Assembly (NCBI RefSeq): GCF_003710985.1
Contig: NZ_RHHT01000002.1
Span: 62,001-126,000 of the forward strand
From: Brevibacillus panacihumi
GTDB taxonomy: Bacteria > Bacillota > Bacilli > Brevibacillales > Brevibacillaceae
Reading direction: 5' to 3'
Length of the DNA: 64,000 nucleotides
Shown here piece after piece: positions 1 through 9,841 of this stretch. The stretch's first letter is position 1, and each line of letters starts with the position of its first letter. Under the pieces are notes generated by a model. That model saw only the letters and a list, made by a program, of their open reading frames with translations, was not told where the DNA came from and did no database searches. The position numbers and the translations under genes were made by a program.

Positions 1-1
1 A

Positions 2-1528
2 GGAGCGATCCACGCTGCAGATGGATATGCTCGCGCTACAGGCAAACCTGGCGTATGTATCGCTACTTCCGGTCCGGGCGCTACCAACCTGGTGACAGGG
101 ATTGCAACTGCACAGATGGATTCTGTGCCGCTGGTCTGCATTACCGGGAACGTCGCTCAGAACCTGATCGGAACGGACGCTTTCCAGGAGGCGAATATTA
201 CCGGCATCACGATCCCGATTACCAAGCACAGCTACTTCGTGCGAGACGTGCGCGATCTGCCGAGAATCGTCAAGGAAGCGTTCCATATCGCCACGACAGG
301 CCGTCCCGGCCCCGTGCTGATTGACATTCCAAAAGACGTAGCCAATGCGAAAGCGCCTTTCTACTATCCGGAGGAAGTGAACATCCGCGCATACCGCGCT
401 TCGCTTGTACCGAGTGATGAAGAAGTAAACACATTCGTTAAGGCGATCAGCTCCGCAAAAAAACCAGTGATTCTCGCTGGCGGCGGAATCATTGCAGCCG
501 GTGCTGACAAAGAACTTCTGGCATTTGCCGAAAAGACCCGCATCCCTGTGATCAACACTTTTATGGGATTGGGCGGCTTCCCTGGCGTACACGAACTGTC
601 GCTTGGAATGCCGGGCATGCACGGAAGCTACACAGCCAACCAGGCGATCCTGCAAGCAGATTGTGTAATCGGACTTGGCGCTCGTTTTGATGACCGCATC
701 ACGATGGGACGCACCAAAGAATTCGCTCCGAATGCACGCATCGTTCACGTGGACATTGACCCTGCTGAGCTGGGGAAAAACGTGGCGACAGCAGTCACCG
801 TCGCTGGAGATGTGAAAAGCACGCTGCAAAAGGCCTTGCCGCTGGTGTCGGCATGTGACTCGCAGGCTTGGATCGACCAGCTGAAAGAGTGGCAGCAGCA
901 ACAGCCGTACAAGTATAAGAAGGAAGACGGCGTCTTGAAGCCGCAAGCGGTAATTGAGCTTCTGTACAACACGACAGAGGGCGAGGCAATCGTCACGACT
1001 GACGTGGGACAGCATCAGATGTGGACCGCTCAGTACTACAAATTCAAGCACTCTCGCTCCTTCATTTCTTCCGGCGGCCTCGGCACGATGGGCTTTGGCT
1101 TCCCTTCCGCGATCGGAGCGCAAATCGCGAATCCAGACCGGACAGTCATTGCAGTAGTAGGGGATGGCGGCTTCCAGATGACCAATCAGGAGCTGGCGAT
1201 TGTCTCCCAGTACAACATTCCGGTCAAGGTAGTCATTCTGAACAACCAGTGCTTAGGGATGGTTCGCCAGTGGCAAGAGCTCTTCTACGACAACCGCTAC
1301 AGCGAGATCGATCTGACCTGCAGCCCGGATTTCGTCAAGCTGGCTGAAGCCTACGGTGTCAAAGGCATGCGCGCAAGCACGCAAGAAGAAGCAGAGCGCG
1401 TATGGGCGGAAGCACTGAAGCACGACGGCCCTGTAGTCATCGACTTCCGCGTAGCACAGGGAGAAAATGTCTATCCGATGGTTGCGTCAGGCAACACCTT
1501 AGATCAGATGGAATTGGGGGAAGAGTAG
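2..1528 (+). CDS. ilvB: Acetolactate synthase large subunit, 5'-truncated by the window edge
   Basis: Catalytic subunit of acetohydroxyacid synthase, which condenses two pyruvates, or pyruvate and 2-oxobutyrate, in the first common step of valine, leucine and isoleucine synthesis. The frame is open from base 2, so about 60 N-terminal residues, including the Glu that activates thiamine diphosphate, lie outside the window. Visible are the end of the PYR domain ([10 protein letters not shown]), the central FAD/DHAP-like domain, and the C-terminal ThDP domain with its GDGGFQM...NN metal-binding motif near 1160-1245. The stop codon abuts the ATG of ilvN, so the two subunits are translationally coupled. 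Any leader (T-box or CodY sites are usual for this operon in Firmicutes) lies upstream of the window. Confidence 0.97.
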   Translation, partial: GAIHAADGYARATGKPGVCIATSGPGATNLVTGIATAQMDSVPLVCITGNVAQNLIGTDAFQEANITGITIPITKHSYFVRDVRDLPRIVKEAFHIATTGRPGPVLIDIPKDVANAKAPFYYPEEVNIRAYRASLVPSDEEVNTFVKAISSAKKPVILAGGGIIAAGADKELLAFAEKTRIPVINTFMGLGGFPGVHELSLGMPGMHGSYTANQAILQADCVIGLGARFDDRITMGRTKEFAPNARIVHVDIDPAELGKNVATAVTVAGDVKSTLQKALPLVSACDSQAWIDQLKEWQQQQPYKYKKEDGVLKPQAVIELLYNTTEGEAIVTTDVGQHQMWTAQYYKFKHSRSFISSGGLGTMGFGFPSAIGAQIANPDRTVIAVVGDGGFQMTNQELAIVSQYNIPVKVVILNNQCLGMVRQWQELFYDNRYSEIDLTCSPDFVKLAEAYGVKGMRASTQEEAERVWAEALKHDGPVVIDFRVAQGENVYPMVASGNTLDQMELGEE

Positions 1529-3086
<1,558 letters not shown>

Positions 3087-3120
3087 TAGCGTTAGGGAAA
3101 AATGTGGAGGTGAATAGTTC

Positions 3121-4653
3121 ATGCGGACCATTGAGATTTTTGATACAACATTGCGTGACGGGGAACAGTCTCCGGGCGTCAACATCAGCACGAACGAAAA
3201 GGTGGAGATCGCCCTTCAACTGGAGAAACTGGGCGTTACGAGAATCGAGGCAGGCTTTGCTGCTGCCTCTCCCGGTGACCAAAAGTCAGTGGCCGAAGTA
3301 GCAAAGCGCGTCAAAAACTCCACGATCGTCAGTCTGGCTCGCGCCGTCAAAGACGATATGGATAAGGCTTACGAAGCGCTGCGCAACGCGGAAAACGCAT
3401 CCCTCCACGTCTTTCTCGCGACGTCTCCGATCCATCGCGAATTCAAGCTGAACATGAGCAAGGAGCAGGTCCTGCAGCGCGCGGTAGAAGCTGTCACCTA
3501 TGCGAAAAAGTACTTTAAGGAAGTCCAGTTTTCGGCAGAAGATGCGGCTCGTACGGAGATCGACTTTTTGAAGCAGGTGGTAGAGGCGGTCATCAAGGCT
3601 GGAGCGACTACAGTGAACATCCCTGATACCGTGGGCTACATGACGCCGATCGAGTACGGAAACATTTTCCGCGAGCTGAAAAAGGTACCCGGTGCAGACC
3701 TGATTCGCTTGAGCTGTCACTGCCATGACGACTTGGGAATGGCCGTAGCCAACAGCTTGGCTGCCATCGAAGGCGGCGCGACGCAGGTGGAAGGAACGAT
3801 CAATGGCATTGGGGAGCGTGCAGGGAACGCAGCATTGGAGGAAGTAGCTCTCGCGCTGGAAACACGCAAGGACTACTATCAGGCAACCACGAAGCTGAAC
3901 CTGAAAGAAATCGCTCGTACCAGCCAGCTGGTCAGCCGCTTGACCGGGATGATCGTGCCTGGAAACAAAGCAGTTGTCGGCGCCAACGCCTTTGCGCACG
4001 AATCGGGCATTCACCAGGATGGCGTGCTGAAAAACGTCACCACCTACGAAATCATTCGTCCCGAATCGGTGGGCTTCAAATCCAACAAACTCGTCCTCGG
4101 CAAGCATTCCGGCCGTCATGCGTTCAAGGAGAAGCTGGTTGAGCTTGGGTTCACCCTGGAGCAGGAGGAAGTAAACGCGGCGTTTGCAGCGTTCAAGGTC
4201 CTCTGCGACAAGAAAAAAGAGATTACGGATGACGATATTCTCGCGCTGGTGGATACCAAAATGGAGCGCGGTCCAGAAGCGTTCCAGTTGGAATCCGTGC
4301 AGCTCGCATACGGGAATATCTCAGTGCCGACTGCAAGTGTGCGCCTCCTTCGCGCAGATGGTTCTGTCTGTGAAGAAGCGGCTTGCGGCAACGGTTCTGT
4401 CGATTCTATCTACAAGGCAATTGACCGGGCGACAGGTGAAGATGTGACGCTGGTTGATTACAAAATTCTCTCTGTTACACACGGCAAGGATGCACTGGGT
4501 GAAGTATACGTCCGTCTGCAGCAAGGCGATTTGAGCGTGACGGGACGGGGTGTCAGCACGGATGTCCTGGAAGCGAGTGCTGTTGCCTATATTCGTGCCG
4601 TCAACAAGATTTTGGAGCGTCGCAACGAGTCGATGCCGGTAGCTGTCAACTAG
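3121..4653 (+). CDS. leuA: 2-isopropylmalate synthase
   Basis: Condenses acetyl-CoA with 2-oxoisovalerate, the committed step of leucine synthesis. 510 residues, normal for the long LeuA type. The HMGL-like TIM barrel has [13 protein letters not shown] at residues 8-20, a metal-binding [15 protein letters not shown] near 200, GERAGNA near 235, and HESGIHQDG near 292. The C-terminal regulatory LeuA_dimer domain (about 380-505) implies leucine feedback inhibition. The start has GGAGGTGAATAGTTC before the ATG. It lies 34 bp after ilvC and is presumably cotranscribed. Confidence 0.97.
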   Translation: MRTIEIFDTTLRDGEQSPGVNISTNEKVEIALQLEKLGVTRIEAGFAAASPGDQKSVAEVAKRVKNSTIVSLARAVKDDMDKAYEALRNAENASLHVFLATSPIHREFKLNMSKEQVLQRAVEAVTYAKKYFKEVQFSAEDAARTEIDFLKQVVEAVIKAGATTVNIPDTVGYMTPIEYGNIFRELKKVPGADLIRLSCHCHDDLGMAVANSLAAIEGGATQVEGTINGIGERAGNAALEEVALALETRKDYYQATTKLNLKEIARTSQLVSRLTGMIVPGNKAVVGANAFAHESGIHQDGVLKNVTTYEIIRPESVGFKSNKLVLGKHSGRHAFKEKLVELGFTLEQEEVNAAFAAFKVLCDKKKEITDDDILALVDTKMERGPEAFQLESVQLAYGNISVPTASVRLLRADGSVCEEAACGNGSVDSIYKAIDRATGEDVTLVDYKILSVTHGKDALGEVYVRLQQGDLSVTGRGVSTDVLEASAVAYIRAVNKILERRNESMPVAVN

Positions 4654-4705
4654 TTGTAGGAGCTACGGATACAAAAACCACTACAGAAGAAAAGCGGGAT
4701 AAAAG

Positions 4706-5794
4706 ATGAAGAAAAACTATCGCATCGCTGTTCTGCCTGGGGACGGGATTGGACCGGAGATTATGCAAGAAGCCGTTAAGGTCCTCACCCTTGTAGGGGA
4801 GCGGGAAGGCGTCACGTTTACATGTGAAGAAGGCCGAATCGGCGGCATTGCCATCGATACGGATGGAACACCACTGCCGGAGGAAACCTTGAAGCTGGCC
4901 AAGGAAGCAGATGCTGTGCTGCTTGGAGCAGTCGGGGGACCAAAATGGGATCAAAACCCTGGACATCTTCGTCCGGAAACGGGACTGTTGGGAATTCGCA
5001 AAGCATTGGGGCTTTTTGCCAACCTCCGACCTGCCACAATGATCAACTCCTTGGTGGATGCTTCCTCCCTCAAGCCGGAAGTGGTATCCGGAGTCGACCT
5101 GATCGTCGTCCGTGAGCTGACCGGCGGGATTTACTTCGGAGAGAAAAAACGCTACGACGGCCCTAATGGCGAAGTAGCGGAAGACCAATGCATTTATCAT
5201 GAAGCAGAGATCGAGCGAATCATTCGTGTAGCCTTCGATGTTGCACGCAAGCGTCAAAAGCGCGTGGTGTCGGTAGACAAGGCAAATGTACTGGAAAGCT
5301 CCCGCCTCTGGCGCAAGGTAGCAGAGCGCGTGGGTGCCGACTACCCGGATGTAGAGCTGAGCCATCAGTTGGTCGATTCCTGCGCGATGCAGCTCGTGCG
5401 TGATCCGAAGCAGTTCGACGTCATCGTGACAGAGAATATGTTTGGGGACATCCTGAGCGATCAGGCGGCTATGTTGACGGGTTCGATCGGCATGCTGTCC
5501 TCGGCAAGTCTGGCTGCAGGCAGCTTCGGTCTCTACGAACCGGTGCATGGCTCTGCGCCTGATATCGCTGGAAAAGGCATCGCCAATCCACTGGCAACAA
5601 TTCTCTCCGTAGCGATGATGCTGCGTCTGTCCCTGGGGATGGATAAAGCGGCTGACGCTGTGGAAAAAGCGGTCGGAAATGTATTGGAAGCAGGACATCG
5701 CACAGGCGATATTGCTTCGGATCGCAGCAAAGCCATCGGTACTGTAGAGATGGGTCAGCTGGTTCGTGATGAGTTGAGCAAAATCTTGAATTAA
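4706..5794 (+). CDS. leuB: 3-isopropylmalate dehydrogenase
   Basis: NAD-dependent oxidative decarboxylase of the leucine pathway, 362 residues. Hallmarks are GDGIGPEIM at about residues 11-19, a substrate-binding Arg cluster around [32 protein letters not shown] at about 134-144, and the [14 protein letters not shown] metal and cofactor motif near 245. It is the last gene of the operon. A strong terminator starts six bases after the stop. The isomerase genes leuC and leuD, which follow leuB in many Bacillus relatives, are not here. Confidence 0.97.
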   Translation: MKKNYRIAVLPGDGIGPEIMQEAVKVLTLVGEREGVTFTCEEGRIGGIAIDTDGTPLPEETLKLAKEADAVLLGAVGGPKWDQNPGHLRPETGLLGIRKALGLFANLRPATMINSLVDASSLKPEVVSGVDLIVVRELTGGIYFGEKKRYDGPNGEVAEDQCIYHEAEIERIIRVAFDVARKRQKRVVSVDKANVLESSRLWRKVAERVGADYPDVELSHQLVDSCAMQLVRDPKQFDVIVTENMFGDILSDQAAMLTGSIGMLSSASLAAGSFGLYEPVHGSAPDIAGKGIANPLATILSVAMMLRLSLGMDKAADAVEKAVGNVLEAGHRTGDIASDRSKAIGTVEMGQLVRDELSKILN

Positions 5795-5800
5795 GCATAG

Positions 5801-5842
5801 CCCTGCCAAGTCTCTTTTGAGGGATGAACTGGCAGGGTTTTT
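5801..5842 (+). terminator. Intrinsic terminator of the ilvBNC-leuAB operon
   Basis: CCCTGCCA (5801-5808) pairs with TGGCAGGG (5830-5837) and is followed by TTTTT. It starts 6 bp after the leuB stop, so the operon ends without leuCD. Confidence 0.9.
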
Positions 5843-5867
5843 GTTGTCTTCATGCTCTAGCGGCGGG

Positions 5868-6075
5868 GAGGAAAAAGGAGAAAACACTTCAGGCGGGTTG
5901 GGATCTTCGCTGTGGGTCATTCCTGGTCGGCTCCATTCCAAAGGCGTAACCGCGGCCAAAAGCAGTCGACTTCGAAGAAGTGAATCAGGGTTGGCCGCTA
6001 AAAGCGGGTTCCGCCTTTTCCATTGCGCCTGGGTCAAGATCCCAAATGCCTTCCGCTTTTTTCTCCTTTTTCCTC
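5868..6075. repeat. Fold-back repeat element, copy 1 (long form)
   Basis: A perfect 17-bp inverted repeat, GAGGAAAAAGGAGAAAA at 5868-5884 and its reverse complement at 6059-6075, encloses 174 bp that also fold back: GGGATCTT (5900-5907) with AAGATCCC (6036-6043), AAAGGCG plus AACC (5940-5951) with GGTT plus CGCCTTT (6007-6018), GCGGCC (5952-5957) with GGCCGC (5993-5998), and an apical ACTTCGAAGAAGT. The 17-base core GGCGGGTTGGGATCTTC (5892-5908) recurs exactly, on the other strand, in the short copy at 44783-44843. No ORF here is convincing. It lies 25 bp past the leuB terminator. It may be a mobile miniature element or a structured RNA. Confidence 0.7.
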
Positions 6076-6141
6076 GACCAACTGTTAGTTGTCGACCAAT
6101 CTTGATTTCGTGGGCTTCTCAAGAAGTTTGCTTTGATAATC

Positions 6142-6170
6142 AAAAAAGACGCTTCCACAGGGAGCGTCTT
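6142..6170 (-). terminator. Minus-strand intrinsic terminator with no gene upstream
   Basis: On the minus strand AAGACGCT, an 9-base loop, AGCGTCTT, then TTTTTT. No minus-strand gene ends here. It is only about 17 bp downstream of the LexA-like palindrome, so any minus-strand transcript starting there would be about 40 nt long. It could also form a hairpin in plus-strand RNA but lacks a U tract in that direction. Confidence 0.6.
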
Positions 6171-6186
6171 GGTCATTTTCGTAACA

Positions 6187-6198
6187 GAACATATGTTC
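6187..6198. promoter_or_regulatory. LexA (SOS box)-like palindrome
   Basis: GAACATATGTTC followed by G fits the Gram-positive LexA consensus CGAACRNRYGTTYC at all but the outermost positions. TACAAT at 6208-6213 on the plus strand is a possible -10. On the minus strand, TTGATT and TATGTT are spaced by 17 bp with the palindrome overlapping the -10. The nearest gene is the MFS transporter, 150 bp downstream on the plus strand. Recognition is by consensus only. Confidence 0.45.
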
Positions 6199-6347
6199 GT
6201 TTTCTCGTACAATCAAAGTAGGAGCTAGTATCCTTAACATCTATACTATTAGTTTAATTCAGACAAAAGAAAAAGTCTATATTTTGTAAGAAATTTGCTC
6301 TATAGTTTTTTTACCTGGCCGGGAATCTTCACAAATGGGGGGCATAG

Positions 6348-7592
6348 ATGCAAATTCGCTTATGGAATAACAACCTGAAAGTCCGTTTATTCGGAGAAGC
6401 GCTGTTCAATATGCTGTTTTGGATGTACTTTCCGTTCATAACGGTCTATTTTGGTGCAGCATTGGGCAATCATATCGCAGGCATTCTGATGACGATACCG
6501 CCGATCTTCAGCCTGGTGGGGAGTCTGCTCGGTGGAGCATTGACGGATCGAATGGGAAGGCGCCAGGTGATGCTGATGGGTGCAGGTCTGCAAATGGGGA
6601 TGTTTGTCTTGTTTGCGGTCTCGCCATCGCATTGGATCGATTACCTCGCGTTTATCGGCATTGGGGTGGGAGGAGCCATTTATCGGCCTGCGAGCTCCGC
6701 TATGGTCGCTGATCTGGTTCCTGCAGAAAACCGCCGGGAGATTTTCGCGACCTTTATGACCGCCAATAACATTGGTGCTGTTCTTGGTCCCGCTCTTGGC
6801 GCCATTTTTTTCTTCCATTACAGGCAAGAGCTGTTGTGGACCTGCGCATTGGTCACGCTTCTGTATTTGATAGCGATCTATTTCATCGTTCATGAAACAT
6901 TGCCGCATTCGGAGAAAAACAAGGTAGGCTCCAACTCAATCACCCATGTATTCAAGGAGCAATGGAAGGGATACGGCATTATTTTTCGCGACAAAGTGTT
7001 CCTGATCTATACCCTGGCAGGCATCTTTGCCCTGGTACCGATTATGCAATTGGATCTCTACTTTCCGGTGTATGTAATCAATGAGGTACCTGCCCAAGCA
7101 TTGTTCACCTGGAATGGCGATTCCCTGATGCTGACAAGTACGGAGATTTACGGGTGGCTCCTTGGATTTAACGGGCTTTTATTCGTTCTATTTATCCTTC
7201 CGGTGACGAAATGGTTCCACAATTGGAAAGAGCGTGATGTGTTCATTTTGTCATCATTGCTGTCAGGAGTAGGCACATTTGCCTTGGGACTGAACACGAA
7301 TTTTTGGTTCCTATTTTTCGTCACCATCATCTTCACATTTGGCGAGATGGTTCGCTCTCCGGTGACACAGAGCTTCATCAGCCGCTATGCCCCGGAGCAT
7401 GCGAGGGGACAGTACATGGGAGCCGACAGCCTGCAAGGCACCATCGGGAAATTTTTGGCCCCGGTGACGGTTTTCCTGTCCAACTGGATGACACCCATGG
7501 GGATATTCAGTATTATCCTGGCGTTTGCCTTGATCAGTGTCGTGTTGTACATCCAGTTATTTCGTATCTATAAGGAGGAGCAACCGAATTAG
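6348..7592 (+). CDS. MFS transporter, probable drug or metabolite exporter
   Basis: 414 residues with about 12 hydrophobic helices. The MFS signature between TM2 and TM3 is clear (GGALTDRMGRRQVML, about residues 62-76), and a GPALG motif near residue 144 in TM5 resembles motif C of drug:H+ antiporters. A GGGGGCATAG sequence precedes the ATG. The substrate cannot be read from sequence. It is monocistronic and convergent with the MocR gene, and the two stop codons overlap (7589-7592). A LexA-like palindrome lies about 150 bp upstream, which may or may not be relevant. Confidence 0.85.
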   Translation: MQIRLWNNNLKVRLFGEALFNMLFWMYFPFITVYFGAALGNHIAGILMTIPPIFSLVGSLLGGALTDRMGRRQVMLMGAGLQMGMFVLFAVSPSHWIDYLAFIGIGVGGAIYRPASSAMVADLVPAENRREIFATFMTANNIGAVLGPALGAIFFFHYRQELLWTCALVTLLYLIAIYFIVHETLPHSEKNKVGSNSITHVFKEQWKGYGIIFRDKVFLIYTLAGIFALVPIMQLDLYFPVYVINEVPAQALFTWNGDSLMLTSTEIYGWLLGFNGLLFVLFILPVTKWFHNWKERDVFILSSLLSGVGTFALGLNTNFWFLFFVTIIFTFGEMVRSPVTQSFISRYAPEHARGQYMGADSLQGTIGKFLAPVTVFLSNWMTPMGIFSIILAFALISVVLYIQLFRIYKEEQPN

Positions 7593-9031
7593 CGGATCAG
7601 GGCTGCTCCCAGCCGATAGAGCCAATGCTTCAGCTCGCGCTCGTCCATCGGAGCCAGCGGAAAGCGCACGGCAGGCCGGCGCTCGATGTCGGCCGGCTCG
7701 TCTGGGACGCGGAATGCCTGCCCAGGTGTCAATTCCAAGCCGTCTTCACGCAGGTAGGAGATGACTCTGTTTTCAAGTGCCGCCGCATGGGCAGTCGGTT
7801 CTCCCCACTCGATCCAGGTATTGAGTCCGCCGATAATCGGATACATGCGGGCATGCGCAGGCAGTGCGTGATGTTTTTCTTTCCAGACAAATTGAAAACG
7901 GGATTGGAACAACGCCCGCCTGTCAGCCAGATACACATCTCCGAACCAGGTGTCATCCAAAAGCCGAACCGCCGCATCGACGACCAGCAGGGAAGGCTCG
8001 GCACCAGTCATGGCGACGAGTTGCCGATTGCGCTCCAGCTCCTCCGTATCCAGATCTGAGGGAAGCATCAAGACGCCCAGCTGCAGATCGCGTGCCAGCG
8101 TTTTGGAGAGCGAGTGCAAATAGTAGACTTGCACGGACATTTGCTCTTGCAGCGCCATCTGGTAGAGAGTCAGGCTGGGACGCTGGAACCACAGATCGCC
8201 GTAGTGGTCATTTTCGACCAGCCTCACATTGTGGCGGGACGCCCATTCGAGCAGCTCCTCCTTGCGCTTTCGGGAGTAGCTGATGCCCGTCGGAAAATGA
8301 TAATGCGGGTTGGCGAGAATCCAGTTGGCGGGATAATGCTTCTGTTCCTCCTCCAGCGCTTCGATGGAGATGCCTTCCTCGTCCATGCGAATCGGCCGTA
8401 CCGTGATTCCGCATTGACTGAGCAGACGCAGAAAAACTGGATAGGAGTACTCTTCCACGTATACGACATCGCGCGGCGTCATTGCTCTCTGTGCGAGGAA
8501 CGCAAATCCGCTGGTGCTGCGGTTGAACAGCATGACTCTCTCGGGAGCATGCGGCAGGCCGCGCCGTGTCAGGTGGTTGGCAAACACCCTGTCCGCCTTC
8601 GCACGGCGGATTTTTTTCTGTGCAGAAGGCTCATCCAGCACGGTCAGGCTTTCGTAGAACGCGCTGCGCAGGCGTTTGACCAGCTCTTCGCCGGGACGCG
8701 GCGAGGAATCGGAGAAGGAGGCGATCGGAATATCCGTCAGCGGAAGACGGTTCTCCATTCGGGCTTCCTTTGCATGTACTGTCAAATAGTAGCCTTTTCC
8801 GTGGACAGCTTCCAGCCAGCCTTCTGCCGCCAAATAGTCATAAGCCTTCTTGACCGTCTCCAGGGAGCAGCCGCTGGCGGTTTTCATCTCGCGCAGTGAA
8901 ATCAGTTGTTGTCCGTCTACGAGAAAAGCGCCACGCAAAATAGCCGTTTGTAACTGTTCGGCGAGTTGTACGTATATAGGCGTATGGGATTGTTTATGGA
9001 AATGAAACGAGAAAAAAGGGCGGTTGGCCAT
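7589..9031 (-). CDS. MocR-family transcriptional regulator (GntR HTH fused to aminotransferase fold)
   Basis: 480 residues from the ATG at 9031 (MANRPFFSF...), preceded by GGAGG nine bases upstream. Starting at 9079 would add 16 residues without a better site. The N-terminal winged HTH (about 10-80, with SLREMKTASGCSLETVKKAYDYL) is of the GntR type. The rest is a fold-type I aminotransferase domain with a probable PLP lysine in HSLSKTLARDLQLG. MocR proteins usually sense PLP or an amino compound and often control a divergent gene. The divergent neighbour is moaB, 180 bp away, and the convergent one is the MFS gene. The target is unknown. A TATAAT lies at 9078-9083 on its strand, with a poor -35. 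Confidence 0.85.
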   Translation of the reverse strand: MANRPFFSFHFHKQSHTPIYVQLAEQLQTAILRGAFLVDGQQLISLREMKTASGCSLETVKKAYDYLAAEGWLEAVHGKGYYLTVHAKEARMENRLPLTDIPIASFSDSSPRPGEELVKRLRSAFYESLTVLDEPSAQKKIRRAKADRVFANHLTRRGLPHAPERVMLFNRSTSGFAFLAQRAMTPRDVVYVEEYSYPVFLRLLSQCGITVRPIRMDEEGISIEALEEEQKHYPANWILANPHYHFPTGISYSRKRKEELLEWASRHNVRLVENDHYGDLWFQRPSLTLYQMALQEQMSVQVYYLHSLSKTLARDLQLGVLMLPSDLDTEELERNRQLVAMTGAEPSLLVVDAAVRLLDDTWFGDVYLADRRALFQSRFQFVWKEKHHALPAHARMYPIIGGLNTWIEWGEPTAHAAALENRVISYLREDGLELTPGQAFRVPDEPADIERRPAVRFPLAPMDERELKHWLYRLGAALIR

Positions 9032-9211
9032 CTGGGCTCGCCTCCATTCATGTCGAAAAATAGCAGTCATCATCAGCATTATAGCGGAAAGCCTGCGGGA
9101 AGGGATAGGGGAGAAGGCGAAAATCTTCCCGCTCTGTCAGCGCAGGAGGCATCCGCTCCCGGAACATGGTATCATGATGCAAGAAAAGTCGTGGGTCGAG
9201 GAGATGAGAAT

Positions 9212-9718
9212 ATGAGCACGCAAGAACACAAGGCACAGGCGCCAAAACAGGTAGGGTGCATGGTGATTACGGTTTCCGATACGCGGACAGAAGAGACGGA
9301 CAAAAGCGGGAAGCTGATGACCGAGCTGCTGGAAGAGGCTGGACATCGGCGCATTCGCTATCAGATCGTCAAGGACGAGCCGTCTGAGGTGGTTGCCGCT
9401 ATAGAGACAGGGATACACGATCCGCAGGTGCAGGTGATTCTGTTAAATGGCGGAACCGGAATCTCTCCTCGTGACAACACTTTTGAAGCGGTATCCGGAC
9501 TCTTGGAAAAGGAAGTGCCGGGATTTGGCGAATTGTTCCGGATGCTGAGCTATACCGAAGACATCGGTTCAGCCGCGATGCTGAGCCGGGCTGTAGCCGG
9601 AACGCGCCAAGGCAAAATGATTTTCTCGACACCGGGCTCTACGGGTGCGGTTCGTCTGGCAATGACAAAGCTGATCGTGCCGGAATTGGGGCATGTCGTG
9701 CGTGAACTGAATCGGTAG
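9212..9718 (+). CDS. moaB: Molybdenum cofactor biosynthesis protein B
   Basis: 168 residues from the ATG at 9212, preceded by GAGGAG. A longer in-frame start at 8966 would run through the divergent promoter region. The MoCF-binding fold is evident: ITVSDTRTEETDKSG near residues 19-33 and LLNGGTGISPRDNTFEAV near 78-95, the molybdopterin-binding motif. MoaB-type proteins adenylylate molybdopterin. No other cofactor gene is nearby, and the gene is divergent from the MocR regulator. Confidence 0.93.
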   Translation: MSTQEHKAQAPKQVGCMVITVSDTRTEETDKSGKLMTELLEEAGHRRIRYQIVKDEPSEVVAAIETGIHDPQVQVILLNGGTGISPRDNTFEAVSGLLEKEVPGFGELFRMLSYTEDIGSAAMLSRAVAGTRQGKMIFSTPGSTGAVRLAMTKLIVPELGHVVRELNR

Positions 9719-9841
9719 GTCAGAATTGCTCCCTTGACCTTGTATGTGGTACTGTTACGACAGGGATTTGATCGGCAATGCCCCAACAGCAAGGAGAAAA
9801 GCGAGATATTTGCCGAAATGTGCAAGGAGAGTAGCCTAAAA

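Larger units (their letters stand above)
5843..6347. other. 505-bp gene-free spacer between leuB and the MFS gene
   Basis: Holds the fold-back repeat, a bulged hairpin at about 6074-6096, a CTTCT/AGAAG hairpin at about 6114-6125, the minus-strand terminator and the LexA-like palindrome. From 6214 to 6335 it is AT-rich with no recognisable gene. The short frames on either strand have no ribosome-binding site and are broken up by the hairpins. Confidence 0.6.

Noticed and set aside
4646-6037. 463-codon minus-strand frame over leuB and the following spacer
   Set aside because: It runs through the leuB terminator and half of the fold-back repeat; no family resemblance.
5985-6212. 75-codon minus-strand frame in the spacer
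   Set aside because: Contains the minus-strand terminator and half of the fold-back structure, no ribosome site.
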